DNA of 55,858 nucleotides from Cacconaster sp045114175 (GCA_045114175.1 JBGUJZ010000017.1:1-55858), one strand, 5' to 3'. Shown: positions 8,007 through 18,278, numbered from the stretch's first letter. The notes: a model not told the origin generated them from the sequence alone. Numbers and translations: made by a program.

Positions 8007-11000
8007 ATGTCTTTAAAGAAAGAGACAAAGGTCAAAACGAATTTCAACCGCATATCCATCGGACTTGCGTCTCCTGAGGAGATTCTCGAACGCTCCTCAG
8101 GTGAAGTCCTCAAGCCGGAAACCGTCAACTACCGCACCTACAAACCGGAGCGCGACGGTCTTTTCTGCGAACGGATATTCGGTCCGACCAAGGACTACGA
8201 ATGCCACTGCGGCAAGTACAAGAGAATCCGCTACCGCGGTATCACTTGCGACCGTTGCGGTGTGGAAGTTACCGAGAAGAAGGTGCGCCGCGAGCGTATG
8301 GGTCACATTACCCTGACCGTTCCGGTTGCACACATCTGGTACTTCCGTTCCACCCCGAACAAGATCGGTTACCTGCTCGGCATCCCCTCCAAGAAGCTCG
8401 AAGCCATCATCTACTACGAGAAGTATGTTGTGGTCAACGCCGGTGCGGCTGCTGAACTCAACATCAAGGACCTCGACCTCCTCACCGAGGACGAGTACCT
8501 CGAGGTGCTCTCCAAGCTTCCCAAGGAGAACCAAATGCTGGACAACGCAGATCCCGACAAGTTCGTCGCAGGAATGGGTGCAGAGGTCATTTACGACATG
8601 CTGCAGAAACTCGATCTGGACAAGATCGCAGCCGACCTGCGTGACAAGAGCAGCAAGGATGCTTCGCAGCAGCGCAAGGCAGAGGCGCTCAAGCGTTTGA
8701 GCGTGATCGAAGCCTTCCGTGAGGCCAAGGACGTCAACCGTCCGGAATGGATGATCATGAAGGTGATCCCGGTGATTCCGCCGGATCTCCGTCCGCTCGT
8801 CCCCCTCGATGGCGGCCGCTTCGCAACCTCCGATGTCAACGACCTCTACCGTCGCGTGATCATTCGCAACAACCGTCTGAAACGCCTTATCGAAATCAAG
8901 GCGCCGGAAGTCATTCTCCGCAACGAGAAACGTATGCTTCAGGAAGCCGTTGATTCACTGTTCGACAATTCGCGCAAGTCCAACGCCGTGAAGAGCGAGT
9001 CCAACCGCGCACTCAAGTCGCTGTCCGACAACCTCAAAGGCAAGCAGGGCCGCTTCCGTCAGAACCTCCTCGGTAAACGTGTGGACTACTCCGCACGAAG
9101 CGTGATCGTGGTAGGTCCGGAACTGAAGATGCACGAATGCGGTCTGCCTAAGTTCATGGCAGCCGAGCTCTACAAGCCGTTTATCATCCGCAAGCTCATC
9201 GAGCGCGGTATCGTGAAGACGGTCAAGAGCGCAAAGAAGATCGTGGACCGCAAGGACCCGGTCATTTGGGACATTCTCGAGAACGTGATGAAGGGCCACC
9301 CGGTGCTCCTCAACCGTGCACCTACCCTCCACCGTCTCGGTGTGCAGGCTTTCCAGCCGCGAATGATTGAAGGCAAGGCTATCCAGCTGCACCCGCTCGC
9401 ATGTACGGCATTCAACGCCGACTTCGACGGTGACCAGATGGCAGTTCACCTCCCGCTCGGCAATGCTGCCGTTCTGGAGGCACAGTTGCTGATGCTCGGT
9501 TCGCACAACATTCTGAACCCGGCCAACGGTGCGCCGATCACCGTCCCTTCACAGGACATGGTCCTCGGTCTGTACTATATTACCAAGGAACGCGCAGGCG
9601 CAAAAGGTGAAGGTCTCACCTTTTACGGTCCTGAAGAGGTGATCATTGCCTACAACGAAGGCCGCGTAACCCTGCAGTCCAAGGTTAAGGTTCGTCTGCC
9701 TAAGGACAAGATGAACCCAGAAGCCGGCACCCAGCTGGTAGATACCACGCCGGGCCGCATCATCTTCAACCAGGTGGTGCCGCAGGAAGTGCCGTACATC
9801 AACACCCTCCTCAAGAAGAAGAACCTCCGCGATATTATCGGCGAGGTGCTGAAATACACGGGCGTAGCCCGCACGTCGATGTTCCTGGACGATATCAAGG
9901 ACCTCGGCTACAAGATGGCATTCAAGGGTGGTCTCTCCTTCAACCTCGGTGACGTGATTGTCCCGACGGAGAAAGAGGCACTCATCGAGAAGGGCTATCG
10001 CGAGGTCGACGAGATCCAGGGCAACTTCGATATGGGTTTCATCACCAACAACGAGCGCTACAACAAGGTGATCGACGTCTGGTCCAAGACCAACAACGAC
10101 CTCACCAAGATTGTGGAGAAGCAGATTGCAGCCGACAAGCAGGGCTTCAACCCGGTTTACATGATGTTGGATTCCGGTGCCCGTGGTTCCAAGGAGCAGA
10201 TTCGTCAGCTCTGCGGTATGCGTGGTCTGATGGCGAAGCCGCAGAAATCCGGTTCTGCCGGTGCGGACATTATCGAGAACCCGATTCTGGCCAACTTCAA
10301 GGAAGGTCTGAGCGTGCTCGAGTACTTCATCTCCACCCACGGTGCCCGTAAGGGTCTGGCCGATACGGCACTGAAGACCGCAGACGCAGGTTATCTGACC
10401 CGTCGTCTGGTTGACGTGTCGCACGATGTGATTATCAACGAAGAGGATTGCGGCACGCTCCGCGGTCTGATTGCAACGGCTATCAAGGACAAGGATGAGA
10501 TTGTCGAATCCCTCGGCGAGCGCATCCTGGGCCGTACCTCCGTCCACGATATCCACAATCCGCTTACCGGTGAACTGATTATCAGCGCCGGCGAGATGAT
10601 TACCGAAGATATCGCTGACCTGATCGAGAGTCTCCCGATTGAACAGGTGGAGATCCGTTCGGTGCTCACCTGCGAATCCCGCAAGGGCGTTTGCGCGAAG
10701 TGCTACGGACGTAACCTGGCAACGGGCCGACTGGTCGAGAAGGGTGAAGTCGTGGGTGTGATTGCAGCACAGTCCATCGGTGAGCCTGGTACACAGCTGA
10801 CCCTGCGTACCTTCCACGTTGGTGGTACCGCATCGAACATCGCAGCCGACAGTGAAATTGTTTCCAAGTACGAAGGCCGTCTCGAATACGAAGACCTGCG
10901 TACCATCACCAAGAAAGATGACAAGGGCGACCACATCATCGTCGTCAGCCGTGCAACGGAACTCAAGATCGTCAACCCGACCACCGAGATTCTGCTGGCA

Positions 11001-12263
11001 CAGTACAATATCCCCTATGGCGCCGAACTCTTTAAGACCAACAAAGAGATGGTGGTCAAGGGCGACCGCATCTGTACTTGGGATGCTTATAACGCACTGA
11101 CTATCACGGAAATCGCCGGTAAGGCTGTCTATGACGGCCTGGAGAACGGCGTCACCTACCGTGATGAAGCTGCTGACGAATTCTCCGTCCACAGCGACAA
11201 GGTCGTGATCGAAAGCAAGGACAAGAGCAAGAGCCCGGGTATCCGCGTGCTGGATGCAAAGGGCAACGAGCTCAAGACCTTCAACCTGCCGGTCGGCGCC
11301 CACATCATGGTGGAAGACGGCCAGGAGGTCAAAGTCGGTGACATCATCCTGAAGATCCCGAGAGCAATCGGTAAGTCTGGCGATATCACCGGCGGTCTGC
11401 CGCGCGTAACGGAACTCTTCGAGGCCCGCAACCCGTCCAACCCGGCTATCGTAGCCGAGATCAACGGTGAGGTCAAGATGGGTAACCTCCGCCGAGGCAG
11501 CCGTGAGATCATCATCGAGAACAAGAGCGGTGAACGGAAGAGCTATCTCGTCCCCACCACCAAGCAGATCCTCGTTCAGGAGAACGACTACGTCCGTGCC
11601 GGCATGCCGCTTTCGGACGGTGCCATCTCCCCGTCGAACATTCTCGAGGTCCTCGGCCCTATCCGGGTACAGGAATACATTGTCAACGAGATTCAGGCCG
11701 TGTACCGTATGCAGGGTGTGAAGATCAACGACAAGCACTTCGAGATTATTGTCCGCCAGATGATGCGCAAGGTGGAAATTATCGATCCGGGCGACACCCG
11801 CTTCCTCGCCGAGCAGCTGGTTGACAAGTGGGAGTTCATCGACGGCAACGACGCGATCTACGACAAGATGGTCGTGACCGACAAGGGCGACTCCGAGAGC
11901 CTGCTCGTAGGTGAAATCGTCACGGTTCGCCGCCTGCGCGATGAAAACTCGCTGCTCAAGCGTCAGGACAAGAAGCCCGTCGAAGCACGCGAAGCAAGGC
12001 CGGCTACCTGCCGTCAGGTGCTCCAGGGTATTACCCGTGCTGCATTGAAGACCAGCAGCTTCATCTCCGCCGCTTCCTTCCAGGAGACGACGAAGGTGCT
12101 CAGCGAAGCAGCTATCCGCGGCAAGATTGACACCCTCGAAGGCCTCAAGGAGAACGTCATTTGCGGTCACCTGATTCCTGCCGGAACCGGTCAGCGCGAA
12201 TTCGATCGTCTCATCGTGGCTTCCAAGGAGGACTACGAAAAGATGATGGCAGCAGAGGAGTAA
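8007..12263 (+). CDS. rpoC: DNA-directed RNA polymerase subunit beta'
   Basis: The beta' subunit carries the catalytic magnesium site of RNA polymerase. The 1418-residue protein has the N-terminal zinc ribbon (C66, C68, C81, C84), the catalytic loop NADFDGDQ at residues 470-477 with aspartates 472, 474 and 476, the trigger-loop region near IAAQSIGEPGTQLTLRTFH, and the C-terminal segment with AALKTSSFISAASFQETT. No internal break or large insertion was noticed. It ends the tuf-to-rpoC block and is followed by a strong terminator. Confidence 0.98.
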   Translation: MSLKKETKVKTNFNRISIGLASPEEILERSSGEVLKPETVNYRTYKPERDGLFCERIFGPTKDYECHCGKYKRIRYRGITCDRCGVEVTEKKVRRERMGHITLTVPVAHIWYFRSTPNKIGYLLGIPSKKLEAIIYYEKYVVVNAGAAAELNIKDLDLLTEDEYLEVLSKLPKENQMLDNADPDKFVAGMGAEVIYDMLQKLDLDKIAADLRDKSSKDASQQRKAEALKRLSVIEAFREAKDVNRPEWMIMKVIPVIPPDLRPLVPLDGGRFATSDVNDLYRRVIIRNNRLKRLIEIKAPEVILRNEKRMLQEAVDSLFDNSRKSNAVKSESNRALKSLSDNLKGKQGRFRQNLLGKRVDYSARSVIVVGPELKMHECGLPKFMAAELYKPFIIRKLIERGIVKTVKSAKKIVDRKDPVIWDILENVMKGHPVLLNRAPTLHRLGVQAFQPRMIEGKAIQLHPLACTAFNADFDGDQMAVHLPLGNAAVLEAQLLMLGSHNILNPANGAPITVPSQDMVLGLYYITKERAGAKGEGLTFYGPEEVIIAYNEGRVTLQSKVKVRLPKDKMNPEAGTQLVDTTPGRIIFNQVVPQEVPYINTLLKKKNLRDIIGEVLKYTGVARTSMFLDDIKDLGYKMAFKGGLSFNLGDVIVPTEKEALIEKGYREVDEIQGNFDMGFITNNERYNKVIDVWSKTNNDLTKIVEKQIAADKQGFNPVYMMLDSGARGSKEQIRQLCGMRGLMAKPQKSGSAGADIIENPILANFKEGLSVLEYFISTHGARKGLADTALKTADAGYLTRRLVDVSHDVIINEEDCGTLRGLIATAIKDKDEIVESLGERILGRTSVHDIHNPLTGELIISAGEMITEDIADLIESLPIEQVEIRSVLTCESRKGVCAKCYGRNLATGRLVEKGEVVGVIAAQSIGEPGTQLTLRTFHVGGTASNIAADSEIVSKYEGRLEYEDLRTITKKDDKGDHIIVVSRATELKIVNPTTEILLAQYNIPYGAELFKTNKEMVVKGDRICTWDAYNALTITEIAGKAVYDGLENGVTYRDEAADEFSVHSDKVVIESKDKSKSPGIRVLDAKGNELKTFNLPVGAHIMVEDGQEVKVGDIILKIPRAIGKSGDITGGLPRVTELFEARNPSNPAIVAEINGEVKMGNLRRGSREIIIENKSGERKSYLVPTTKQILVQENDYVRAGMPLSDGAISPSNILEVLGPIRVQEYIVNEIQAVYRMQGVKINDKHFEIIVRQMMRKVEIIDPGDTRFLAEQLVDKWEFIDGNDAIYDKMVVTDKGDSESLLVGEIVTVRRLRDENSLLKRQDKKPVEAREARPATCRQVLQGITRAALKTSSFISAASFQETTKVLSEAAIRGKIDTLEGLKENVICGHLIPAGTGQREFDRLIVASKEDYEKMMAAEE

Positions 12264-12290
12264 CCCCGCCCATCATCCTTCAATAACTGA

Positions 12291-12321
12291 GAGGCCCGCT
12301 TCTACGCGGGCCTCTCTTTTT
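12291..12321 (+). terminator. Rho-independent terminator of rpoBC
   Basis: A 9-bp GC-rich stem (GAGGCCCGC with GCGGGCCTC), 6-nt loop and TCTTTTT tail lie 28 nt after the rpoC stop. Confidence 0.9.
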
Positions 12322-12334
12322 ATGTATTTCTGTC

Positions 12335-12368
12335 AAAAAGAAAGGGTTGGCCGCGAGGCCAACCCTTT
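12335..12368 (-). terminator. Terminator of the susCD transcript
   Basis: A perfect 12-bp stem (AAAGGGTTGGCC with GGCCAACCCTTT, loop GCGA) is followed on the minus strand by CTTTTTGA. It lies 20 nt past the last gene of the susCD unit and faces the rpoC terminator. Confidence 0.88.
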
Positions 12369-12387
12369 CAAAAACGAGTATATCCTG

Positions 12388-13179
12388 TTAGAAGGAGAAA
12401 CCGTCAGGAAGCTGGAAATACTCAGCAAACGTGCCAAACGAGTAGTTGATGGCAGGAAGCGCGTATTCAGCCACGACCTGCATGATGCCACCGGCAACTG
12501 CGACTGCAGAGGGATACAGGTGGAAGGTACCGTAGGCAGGGGTATCCTCATCATACATGATGAAGGTGTTGATGTCAGCATCGAATACCGGCGTACCGCC
12601 TGCATACTTGAAGGTAACATCATAACCCTCGGTGTAAAGATCCGGAAGGATATAGAAGTTGTTATCCTCAGCCAGATTGCACAGCGGCTGCTGCCAAGGA
12701 GAACTGAAGAGAGCGCACTGCCATACACCTACACCCTTGAGAACACGGGTAGCGGGACGGGAAGCGACCACTTTGATCTTGTCGTAGCCGGCTACAGAAA
12801 CCTGGTCAGGATCGTCGATCTTGAGGGTAACTACATACTCGGTACCATACTCGAGTGCATTGATATCAGCATAGGTAATATCCACCGATGCCTTCACCTC
12901 ACCATCAGCGAAATCGAACTGATTCTTTGCTGCAGTGAAGAGGCCGGTTGCGTCCGTGAGGGTAAAAGGAACCGAAGCGGCGCCCTGGGAAATGCCCCTA
13001 TAGAGGTCAACGGTAAACTTGTTACCATCTTCGGCTACCATGCTAACGATCGCAGCATCAGAAAGGAACGATGCGCAAACTTCACCCTCTTCGGGTTCAT
13101 AAGCGGTCAGTTCCCGTTCGCAAGAAGCGGCCAGAAGAACGGCGCTCAAAATAAAAGCGATATTAAGTAACTTTTTCAT
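12388..13179 (-). CDS. SusCD-associated lipoprotein, third gene of the uptake locus
   Basis: This 263-residue protein begins with a lipoprotein signal peptide whose lipobox is LAASC (Cys20). The N-terminal half (about 25-145) reads like a beta-sandwich of the Calx-beta or surface-glycan-binding kind, and the C-terminal half has many aromatic residues (WQCALFSSPWQQP, TFHLYPSAV) suitable for ligand binding. I do not recognise a named family. Its place 12 nt after susD is where SusE/SusF-type surface glycan-binding lipoproteins sit, so a role in substrate capture is inferred from context and architecture only. Confidence 0.75.
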   Translation of the reverse strand: MKKLLNIAFILSAVLLAASCERELTAYEPEEGEVCASFLSDAAIVSMVAEDGNKFTVDLYRGISQGAASVPFTLTDATGLFTAAKNQFDFADGEVKASVDITYADINALEYGTEYVVTLKIDDPDQVSVAGYDKIKVVASRPATRVLKGVGVWQCALFSSPWQQPLCNLAEDNNFYILPDLYTEGYDVTFKYAGGTPVFDADINTFIMYDEDTPAYGTFHLYPSAVAVAGGIMQVVAEYALPAINYSFGTFAEYFQLPDGFSF

Positions 13180-13191
13180 AGTTGCGAAGAT

Positions 13192-14796
13192 TTATTTGTT
13201 CTTACCCTGAGAAGGATTCTGGTCAGTTGCCAGCGTCATGTTCTCGTTACCGTCGAACTCAGCCTTCGGGATAAACAGGATGAAGTTTGCAGAAGCAACC
13301 TTGGAGGTAAAAGCCGTGCAGAGTTCAGGGTTGTTGTCGGCGTTGTTCGTACCGGAGTTAGCGCGGTCGAAGCAGAGGCCCAGACGCTGGATATCAAAGA
13401 GGCGAGGATTCTCGCACCAGAGCTCGATACGACGCTGGAGAATGATCTCATCCATCAGCGTGGTGATTGCGCCATTGGTATCAGGGTTGAGGGTCTTGTC
13501 ATCCGTAACAGCGGCAAGACGGGTAGCATAGTTGGTGTCGCGGAGGTCACCCACAGCCTTGAGGTAAGTTCTTGCCTTGACATAGTCATTGGTCTGGCAA
13601 GCAGCCTCAGCAGCAATCAGGTAGATCTCTTCCGTACGCATCAGGATGTGGTCACCGAGAGAAGCGGCAGCGTCAGTGAAGACGAGCTTCTTCTGGCAGA
13701 AGCTACGGTTCGATCCGCCCGGTTTGCCGGCGTCAGCCCAGCTAGCCTTAGGGATATCCGGAGTCCACCATGCCTTACGGGAGTCCGTAGCAGGAATCTG
13801 GTTGTACAGCCACTCGGTAATCAGGTGACGTGCAGCAGAATAGGTGGTATTGGACTCAGCATCCATGTGTGCGTAGATGTCCCAGGAGCTCAGAGACTGG
13901 TCAGCCTTCTGAATCTTGAGGCCCCACATCACATTCTTCTTGGTAGCATCGTTCACCGTAGTGACATCAGCCCAAGCGCCCAGCTGTTCGCCGGTCATAG
14001 CAGACTCAGCAGCGGCAAGAGCCGTTGCAAAATCCTGCTGAACCAGTGCGTGGCGAGCCTTGATACCGTAAGCCACGTTGAGGTCAATGTGGCTCGGGTG
14101 CTGCTGTGCGATGTTGGTTGCACCGAGGCGAGCAATTGCGGAGTCAATGTCGGCGTTAGCCTGCGTATAGACTTCCTGCACAGTGCCGCGGCCTTTACCC
14201 TCTGCGCCAGGAACCGTAGGTTCGGTATAAAGGGGAACGCCCGGGAGGTCACGCGTTGCAGTGCCGGCAGCGCCACCGTTCTGCTGATAGGTCTGAACCA
14301 GCCACATGTAGCAGTAAGAACGGATAGCGTAAGCCTGACCTACGACATAGTTGATCTGATCTGCCGTACCTTCCATCTCATCTTTCTTAGCGATAACATA
14401 GTTGGCACCGGAAATAAGGGTGTAGAAGAAGTTCCACATCTGATACTGGTGACCTGCGTTGCCGGTCCAGTCACCGAAGGTATCGTATGCATAGTCATAG
14501 TAGAACCAACCGGAACCCATGTCGTCCATCGTGTGGTCGTCAGCCTTGAGGTCGATCGTGAGGATGTATGCGGGAAGACCGCCATTCTCAGCAGCCCAGC
14601 TGCTACCCCAACCACCCGTGTACATCAGACGGTAGATACCGTCGACAGCGGACTGTGCTTTCTCAGCCGTTTCGAAGATAACCGTACCGGAAACCGAAGA
14701 GGTCGGGTCGGTGTTCAAGAAATCCTTGGCGCAACCGGTAAGGGTCAGCGCTGCGACAACAGAAATGATTGCAAATATCTTTTTCATGGTATTCAT
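13192..14796 (-). CDS. RagB/SusD family nutrient-binding lipoprotein
   Basis: SusD-like proteins form the extracellular lid on SusC-type channels and bind incoming glycans or oligopeptides. The 534-residue protein has a lipobox LTLTGC, then the family's TPR-rich core with KDFLNTDPTSSVSGTVIFET at the start, AYAIRSYCYMWLVQTYQQNG in the middle, and the usual C-terminal segment QRRIELWCENPRLFDIQRLG. The start used gives MNTMKKIF; MKKIF three codons later (14787) is equally likely. It lies 5 nt after the susC stop. The substrate cannot be read from sequence. Confidence 0.95.
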   Translation of the reverse strand: MNTMKKIFAIISVVAALTLTGCAKDFLNTDPTSSVSGTVIFETAEKAQSAVDGIYRLMYTGGWGSSWAAENGGLPAYILTIDLKADDHTMDDMGSGWFYYDYAYDTFGDWTGNAGHQYQMWNFFYTLISGANYVIAKKDEMEGTADQINYVVGQAYAIRSYCYMWLVQTYQQNGGAAGTATRDLPGVPLYTEPTVPGAEGKGRGTVQEVYTQANADIDSAIARLGATNIAQQHPSHIDLNVAYGIKARHALVQQDFATALAAAESAMTGEQLGAWADVTTVNDATKKNVMWGLKIQKADQSLSSWDIYAHMDAESNTTYSAARHLITEWLYNQIPATDSRKAWWTPDIPKASWADAGKPGGSNRSFCQKKLVFTDAAASLGDHILMRTEEIYLIAAEAACQTNDYVKARTYLKAVGDLRDTNYATRLAAVTDDKTLNPDTNGAITTLMDEIILQRRIELWCENPRLFDIQRLGLCFDRANSGTNNADNNPELCTAFTSKVASANFILFIPKAEFDGNENMTLATDQNPSQGKNK

Positions 14797-14801
14797 TCTG
14801 T

Positions 14802-17800
14802 TTAGAAGTTAATATCCAAGCCCACGGAGATGGTTCTAGCAGGCGTGTAAGAGTAACCGGTACCGCCAGTGAGGCTGTACTGCGGGTCCATACCCTTGAG
14901 TGCAGAGAAGAGCTTGATGTTATCAGCCACGAAGGAAATACGGGCAGACTTGACATTCATAGCCTTAGCGGTCTTTGCAGGGAGGGTGTAACCGAGGGTG
15001 ATGTTCTTGATAGCAAAGTAGGAAGCATCGAAGAGGTCATCGTCCGTAGTCAGGATCTTAGCGGAACCCTTCGGTTCAATCTTCGGAATCGAAGCAATGT
15101 CACCCGGCTTCTTCCAAGCTTTCTCACGGTCAACGTGAGCAGCCTGTCCAATGTAGGAGTTGTAGAGCAAGCCCTGATAGACACCGTCGATCATCTTACC
15201 ACCAATGGAGTAGGTGGTCATGAGGGAGAAGTCGAAGTTGCCAATCTGGAGTTCGTTCGACCAGGAACCGTAGAGAATCGGGTTGCGGCTGCCGCAAATA
15301 CGACGCCAGCTCTGAGCTTCCTGGTAGTCGTCGGTCTTGCGACGGGTTGCGGGATCCGGAACAGGCTCTCCGAACTGGTCTTCCATCGGGTTGTTCTCAG
15401 CATCCTTCATCTGGTCGTAAACCCAGTAGAGTTTTGCACCCGTAGCAGGATCCACACCGGCGGATTCAGGAAGATAGAAGGAGTAGAGGGTTTCGCCCTC
15501 GCGGATGATATAGTTACCGGAGAGAATCTGCGGCTTGTCAGCGAGGTGGAGAACCTTGTTGTGGATCGTGGAACCCATCCAGGTCATCGCGTAGCGGACC
15601 TTGTCGGTCTTGACGATTTCGCTGGTGAGGCTGATCTCGATACCATTGTTCTTCATGTTACCGATATTCTTGTCATAGCCGCTGAAACCGAGGGACATTG
15701 CCATCGGGTAGGACATGAGCATGTCTTCCGTGTAACGGTTGTAGTATTCAATGGTAGCGGAAAGGCGGTCGAAGACGGTAGCTTCAATACCGATATTGGT
15801 ATTCTTGTTCTTCTCCCACTTGAGGTCTTTACTCTCGAGAGAGGTAATGACTGCGCCCGGGTTGGAGTCGTTCGGATAGCTGAGGCTATAGAGAGACTGC
15901 CAAGCGTAGAGCTTATCCAGGTTATCGTTACCCTGGACACCGTAGGAAGCCTTGAGAGTCAGGTTGTTGAGCCAGTCGTAGCCCTGCAGGAAGCCTTCCT
16001 GGGAAATACGCCAGGATGCACCCACGCTCCAGAAGTTACCCCAACGGGATTCCGAATAGAAACGGGAAGAACCGTCACGACGGAAGGAAGCGGAGAGGTA
16101 GTACTTGTCAGCGATATCAAGGTTTGCACGGGAGAGCCAGGACTCGACACGGTAGTTGTTCGTGTAGGAAGTCGTGGTCTCGACGGTGGTTGCCGGCTCG
16201 AGTTCATAGAGGCCGGTGAGCGGGAAGCCGCTCTTCTCACCCATCAAGTACTGGTACTCGTAAGCGTAAGCCTCGTGACCTGCGAGGAGGTCAACATGGA
16301 CGTTACCGAAAGTACGGTTGTAGGTAGCCAGCTGGTTGACAGTGTAGCTGAAAGTACGGCCGTCAATGATCTCGGCAATACCGTTGCTGGATTTACCATC
16401 ACCGAACTCAGGGTTGTAGTAATACTTCTGCTTGGTGTTCACGATGTCGAAACCGTAGTTGACACTGAACTTCAGACCTGCGAGCGGGCCAGTCTGCAGA
16501 CCACCGAGGTCTACGAACGTACGGCCGCTGAGGTTGTCAGAAGCGCTGTTCTTCTTATCAACGAGGAGGTTAGCAAGCGGGTTCCAACCTGCAGATGCAC
16601 CTGCCGGACGGCGGTCACCCCAGTCATACTGCTTGTCACCGTTTCCATCGAGAGCGTAAGTGCCATCATCGTTACGGAGATAAAGCGGGTAGATAGGAGC
16701 CATCAGCTGGCAGCTGTAGAACACGTTGCTGTAATAGGTGTTGGAAGCGGAGCTGGTACCCGAAGAGGTCATGTTGGTCGAGTTGTGAGCGAAGCTCATG
16801 TTGAGACCGGTCTTGAACCAAGGCTTAACCTGGCTTTCAACGTTTGCACGTGCGGAAACACGCTCAAAGTCGGTGTGTTTCACGAGACCTTCCTCATTCA
16901 GGTAACCGAGGGAGAACATATACTTGTTGGTCTTGTTACCACCGGAAACCGTCATCTGGTATTCCTGACGGAGCGGAGTCGGGTTGGTGCAGAGATCCAA
17001 CCAATCGTCGTCCCACTTCAGACCTGCACCGGCAACGATCTTGCCGTTCTCGTCGAAGAGGTCCGCGACTGCAACCGTGAACGGGTTGTATTCTTCGTTC
17101 TTACCGAAGACACCGTTTGCGGTGCTATTGATCTTGTCGATAGCCAGCTGCAGAGCGGCTGCATCATTGTAGCCGTCTCCGATGAACTGATTCTTGTACA
17201 TGTAGAGAACATCCTCGGTCCACTGGTAAGCGTTCATCGTGTCATAACGAGGAACTGCGCGGGAAGCGACACCCCAGTTGCCCTTGAAGTTGACCGTAGC
17301 GGCACCTTCCTGACCATGCTTGGTGGTGACAATGACAACACCGTTCGCACCACGTGCACCGAAGAGGGCACCTGCGGATGCGTCCTTGATGACCGTCATC
17401 GACTCGATGTCGTTCGGGTTGAGGGCGTTGATAGCACCATCATACGGAACACCGTCCACCACATAGAGCGGAGAGGTTGCTGCATTGATGGAACCAATAC
17501 CGCGGATGACGACGGTTGCACCTGCACCAGGCTGACCGGAACCAGCGGTTGTCTGCACACCTGCAGCCAGACCGTCCAGCGCCTTGGTAACGTTGGCTAC
17601 CGTACGTTTTTCAAGTTTCTCGGATTTAATGGTCTGGGCCGAACCGGTGAAGGATTCCTTCTTGGCCGTACCGTAAGCAACCACCAAGACGTCCTGGAGA
17701 TACTCGGAGTCAACAGCGAGTGCGCAGTCAACTACGCTCTTGCCGCCAACAGCAATACTCTGCGTCTTGTAACCGACGGAACTGAACACGAGGTTGGCAT

Positions 17801-17996
17801 TGGGCGCAACGGAGATGGAATACTTACCATCCACGTCAGTTGCCGTACCAGTCATCGTGCCCTGTACGATGACCGAAGCGAAAGCGATAGGCTCGCCGGT
17901 CGTCGCATCAGTGACAGTACCCTTCACAGAGATCCGCTGTCCGAAGGCAGTGAACGTCAGAAGGAGAGCTGCCAGTAAGAAACTGAGTCTTTTCAT
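14802..17996 (-). CDS. SusC/RagA family TonB-dependent outer-membrane transporter
   Basis: This 1064-residue protein is the outer-membrane channel of a SusCD pair. After a signal peptide (about 1-19, ending FTAFGQ) comes a CarboxypepD-regulatory-like domain (about 22-100, ISVKGTVTDATTGEPI), the SusC signature VLVVAYGTAKKESFTGS, the plug domain with PLYVVDGVPYDGAINALNPN, and a 22-strand-type barrel ending ARTISVGLDINF. No sigma/anti-sigma pair, hybrid two-component regulator or glycoside hydrolase is nearby, so the locus is a minimal one and its substrate is unknown. A promoter match lies about 90 nt upstream. Confidence 0.97.
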   Translation of the reverse strand: MKRLSFLLAALLLTFTAFGQRISVKGTVTDATTGEPIAFASVIVQGTMTGTATDVDGKYSISVAPNANLVFSSVGYKTQSIAVGGKSVVDCALAVDSEYLQDVLVVAYGTAKKESFTGSAQTIKSEKLEKRTVANVTKALDGLAAGVQTTAGSGQPGAGATVVIRGIGSINAATSPLYVVDGVPYDGAINALNPNDIESMTVIKDASAGALFGARGANGVVIVTTKHGQEGAATVNFKGNWGVASRAVPRYDTMNAYQWTEDVLYMYKNQFIGDGYNDAAALQLAIDKINSTANGVFGKNEEYNPFTVAVADLFDENGKIVAGAGLKWDDDWLDLCTNPTPLRQEYQMTVSGGNKTNKYMFSLGYLNEEGLVKHTDFERVSARANVESQVKPWFKTGLNMSFAHNSTNMTSSGTSSASNTYYSNVFYSCQLMAPIYPLYLRNDDGTYALDGNGDKQYDWGDRRPAGASAGWNPLANLLVDKKNSASDNLSGRTFVDLGGLQTGPLAGLKFSVNYGFDIVNTKQKYYYNPEFGDGKSSNGIAEIIDGRTFSYTVNQLATYNRTFGNVHVDLLAGHEAYAYEYQYLMGEKSGFPLTGLYELEPATTVETTTSYTNNYRVESWLSRANLDIADKYYLSASFRRDGSSRFYSESRWGNFWSVGASWRISQEGFLQGYDWLNNLTLKASYGVQGNDNLDKLYAWQSLYSLSYPNDSNPGAVITSLESKDLKWEKNKNTNIGIEATVFDRLSATIEYYNRYTEDMLMSYPMAMSLGFSGYDKNIGNMKNNGIEISLTSEIVKTDKVRYAMTWMGSTIHNKVLHLADKPQILSGNYIIREGETLYSFYLPESAGVDPATGAKLYWVYDQMKDAENNPMEDQFGEPVPDPATRRKTDDYQEAQSWRRICGSRNPILYGSWSNELQIGNFDFSLMTTYSIGGKMIDGVYQGLLYNSYIGQAAHVDREKAWKKPGDIASIPKIEPKGSAKILTTDDDLFDASYFAIKNITLGYTLPAKTAKAMNVKSARISFVADNIKLFSALKGMDPQYSLTGGTGYSYTPARTISVGLDINF

Positions 17997-18055
17997 CTGA
18001 TTGTTTTGTTAGGTTAGTAAATAAAAATTGGTTTGGTTAACTCTCAATTTTAAAA

Positions 18056-18069
18056 GCCGAAATTTCGGC
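18056..18069. promoter_or_regulatory. Perfect 14-bp palindrome in the susC leader
   Basis: GCCGAAATTTCGGC is self-complementary over all 14 bases and lies between the predicted susC promoter and its start codon. A related imperfect copy, CCGAAATCGG, is at 18187-18196. It could be an operator or a leader hairpin. No regulator gene is adjacent. Confidence 0.4.
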
Positions 18070-18086
18070 GCATATGTATCAAATAG

Positions 18087-18118
18087 CAAAGTAAACATAT
18101 TTTTTCTATAAAACCAAA
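18087..18118 (-). promoter_or_regulatory. Predicted promoter of susC
   Basis: On the minus strand TTTG (18118-18115) is followed after 20 nt by TTACTTTG (18094-18087), one mismatch from the Bacteroidota consensus TAnnTTTG. It predicts a leader of about 85 nt that contains the 18056-18069 palindrome. Confidence 0.6.
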
Positions 18119-18245
18119 TCCAAAACTACTAATAATCAATACGTAGAGGCCATAGAAACACGTTTTTACGAAAAATAGCCTACAATCCGAAATCGGTTTT
18201 GGGATAGAAAGCCGAAAAAATTGGCAAAATTGGCCATACGGGTAA

Positions 18246-18278
18246 TTTTTGCGTTTATTCGGATTATCATTAAATTTG
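18246..18278 (+). promoter_or_regulatory. Predicted promoter of murI, abutting the start codon
   Basis: TTTTTG (18246-18251), a 19-nt spacer and TAAATTTG (18271-18278) match the Bacteroidota consensus fully. Only 5 nt separate it from the murI ATG, so transcription should begin at or very near the start codon. Confidence 0.75.

Noticed and set aside
14769..17978. Open frame of more than 1000 codons antisense to susC, and similar long antisense frames opposite rpoB, rpoC, bamA and korA
   Set aside because: These mirror high-GC, codon-biased genes on the other strand. Their translations show no domain, are poor in aromatic order and contain no start context; the sense products are clear family members.
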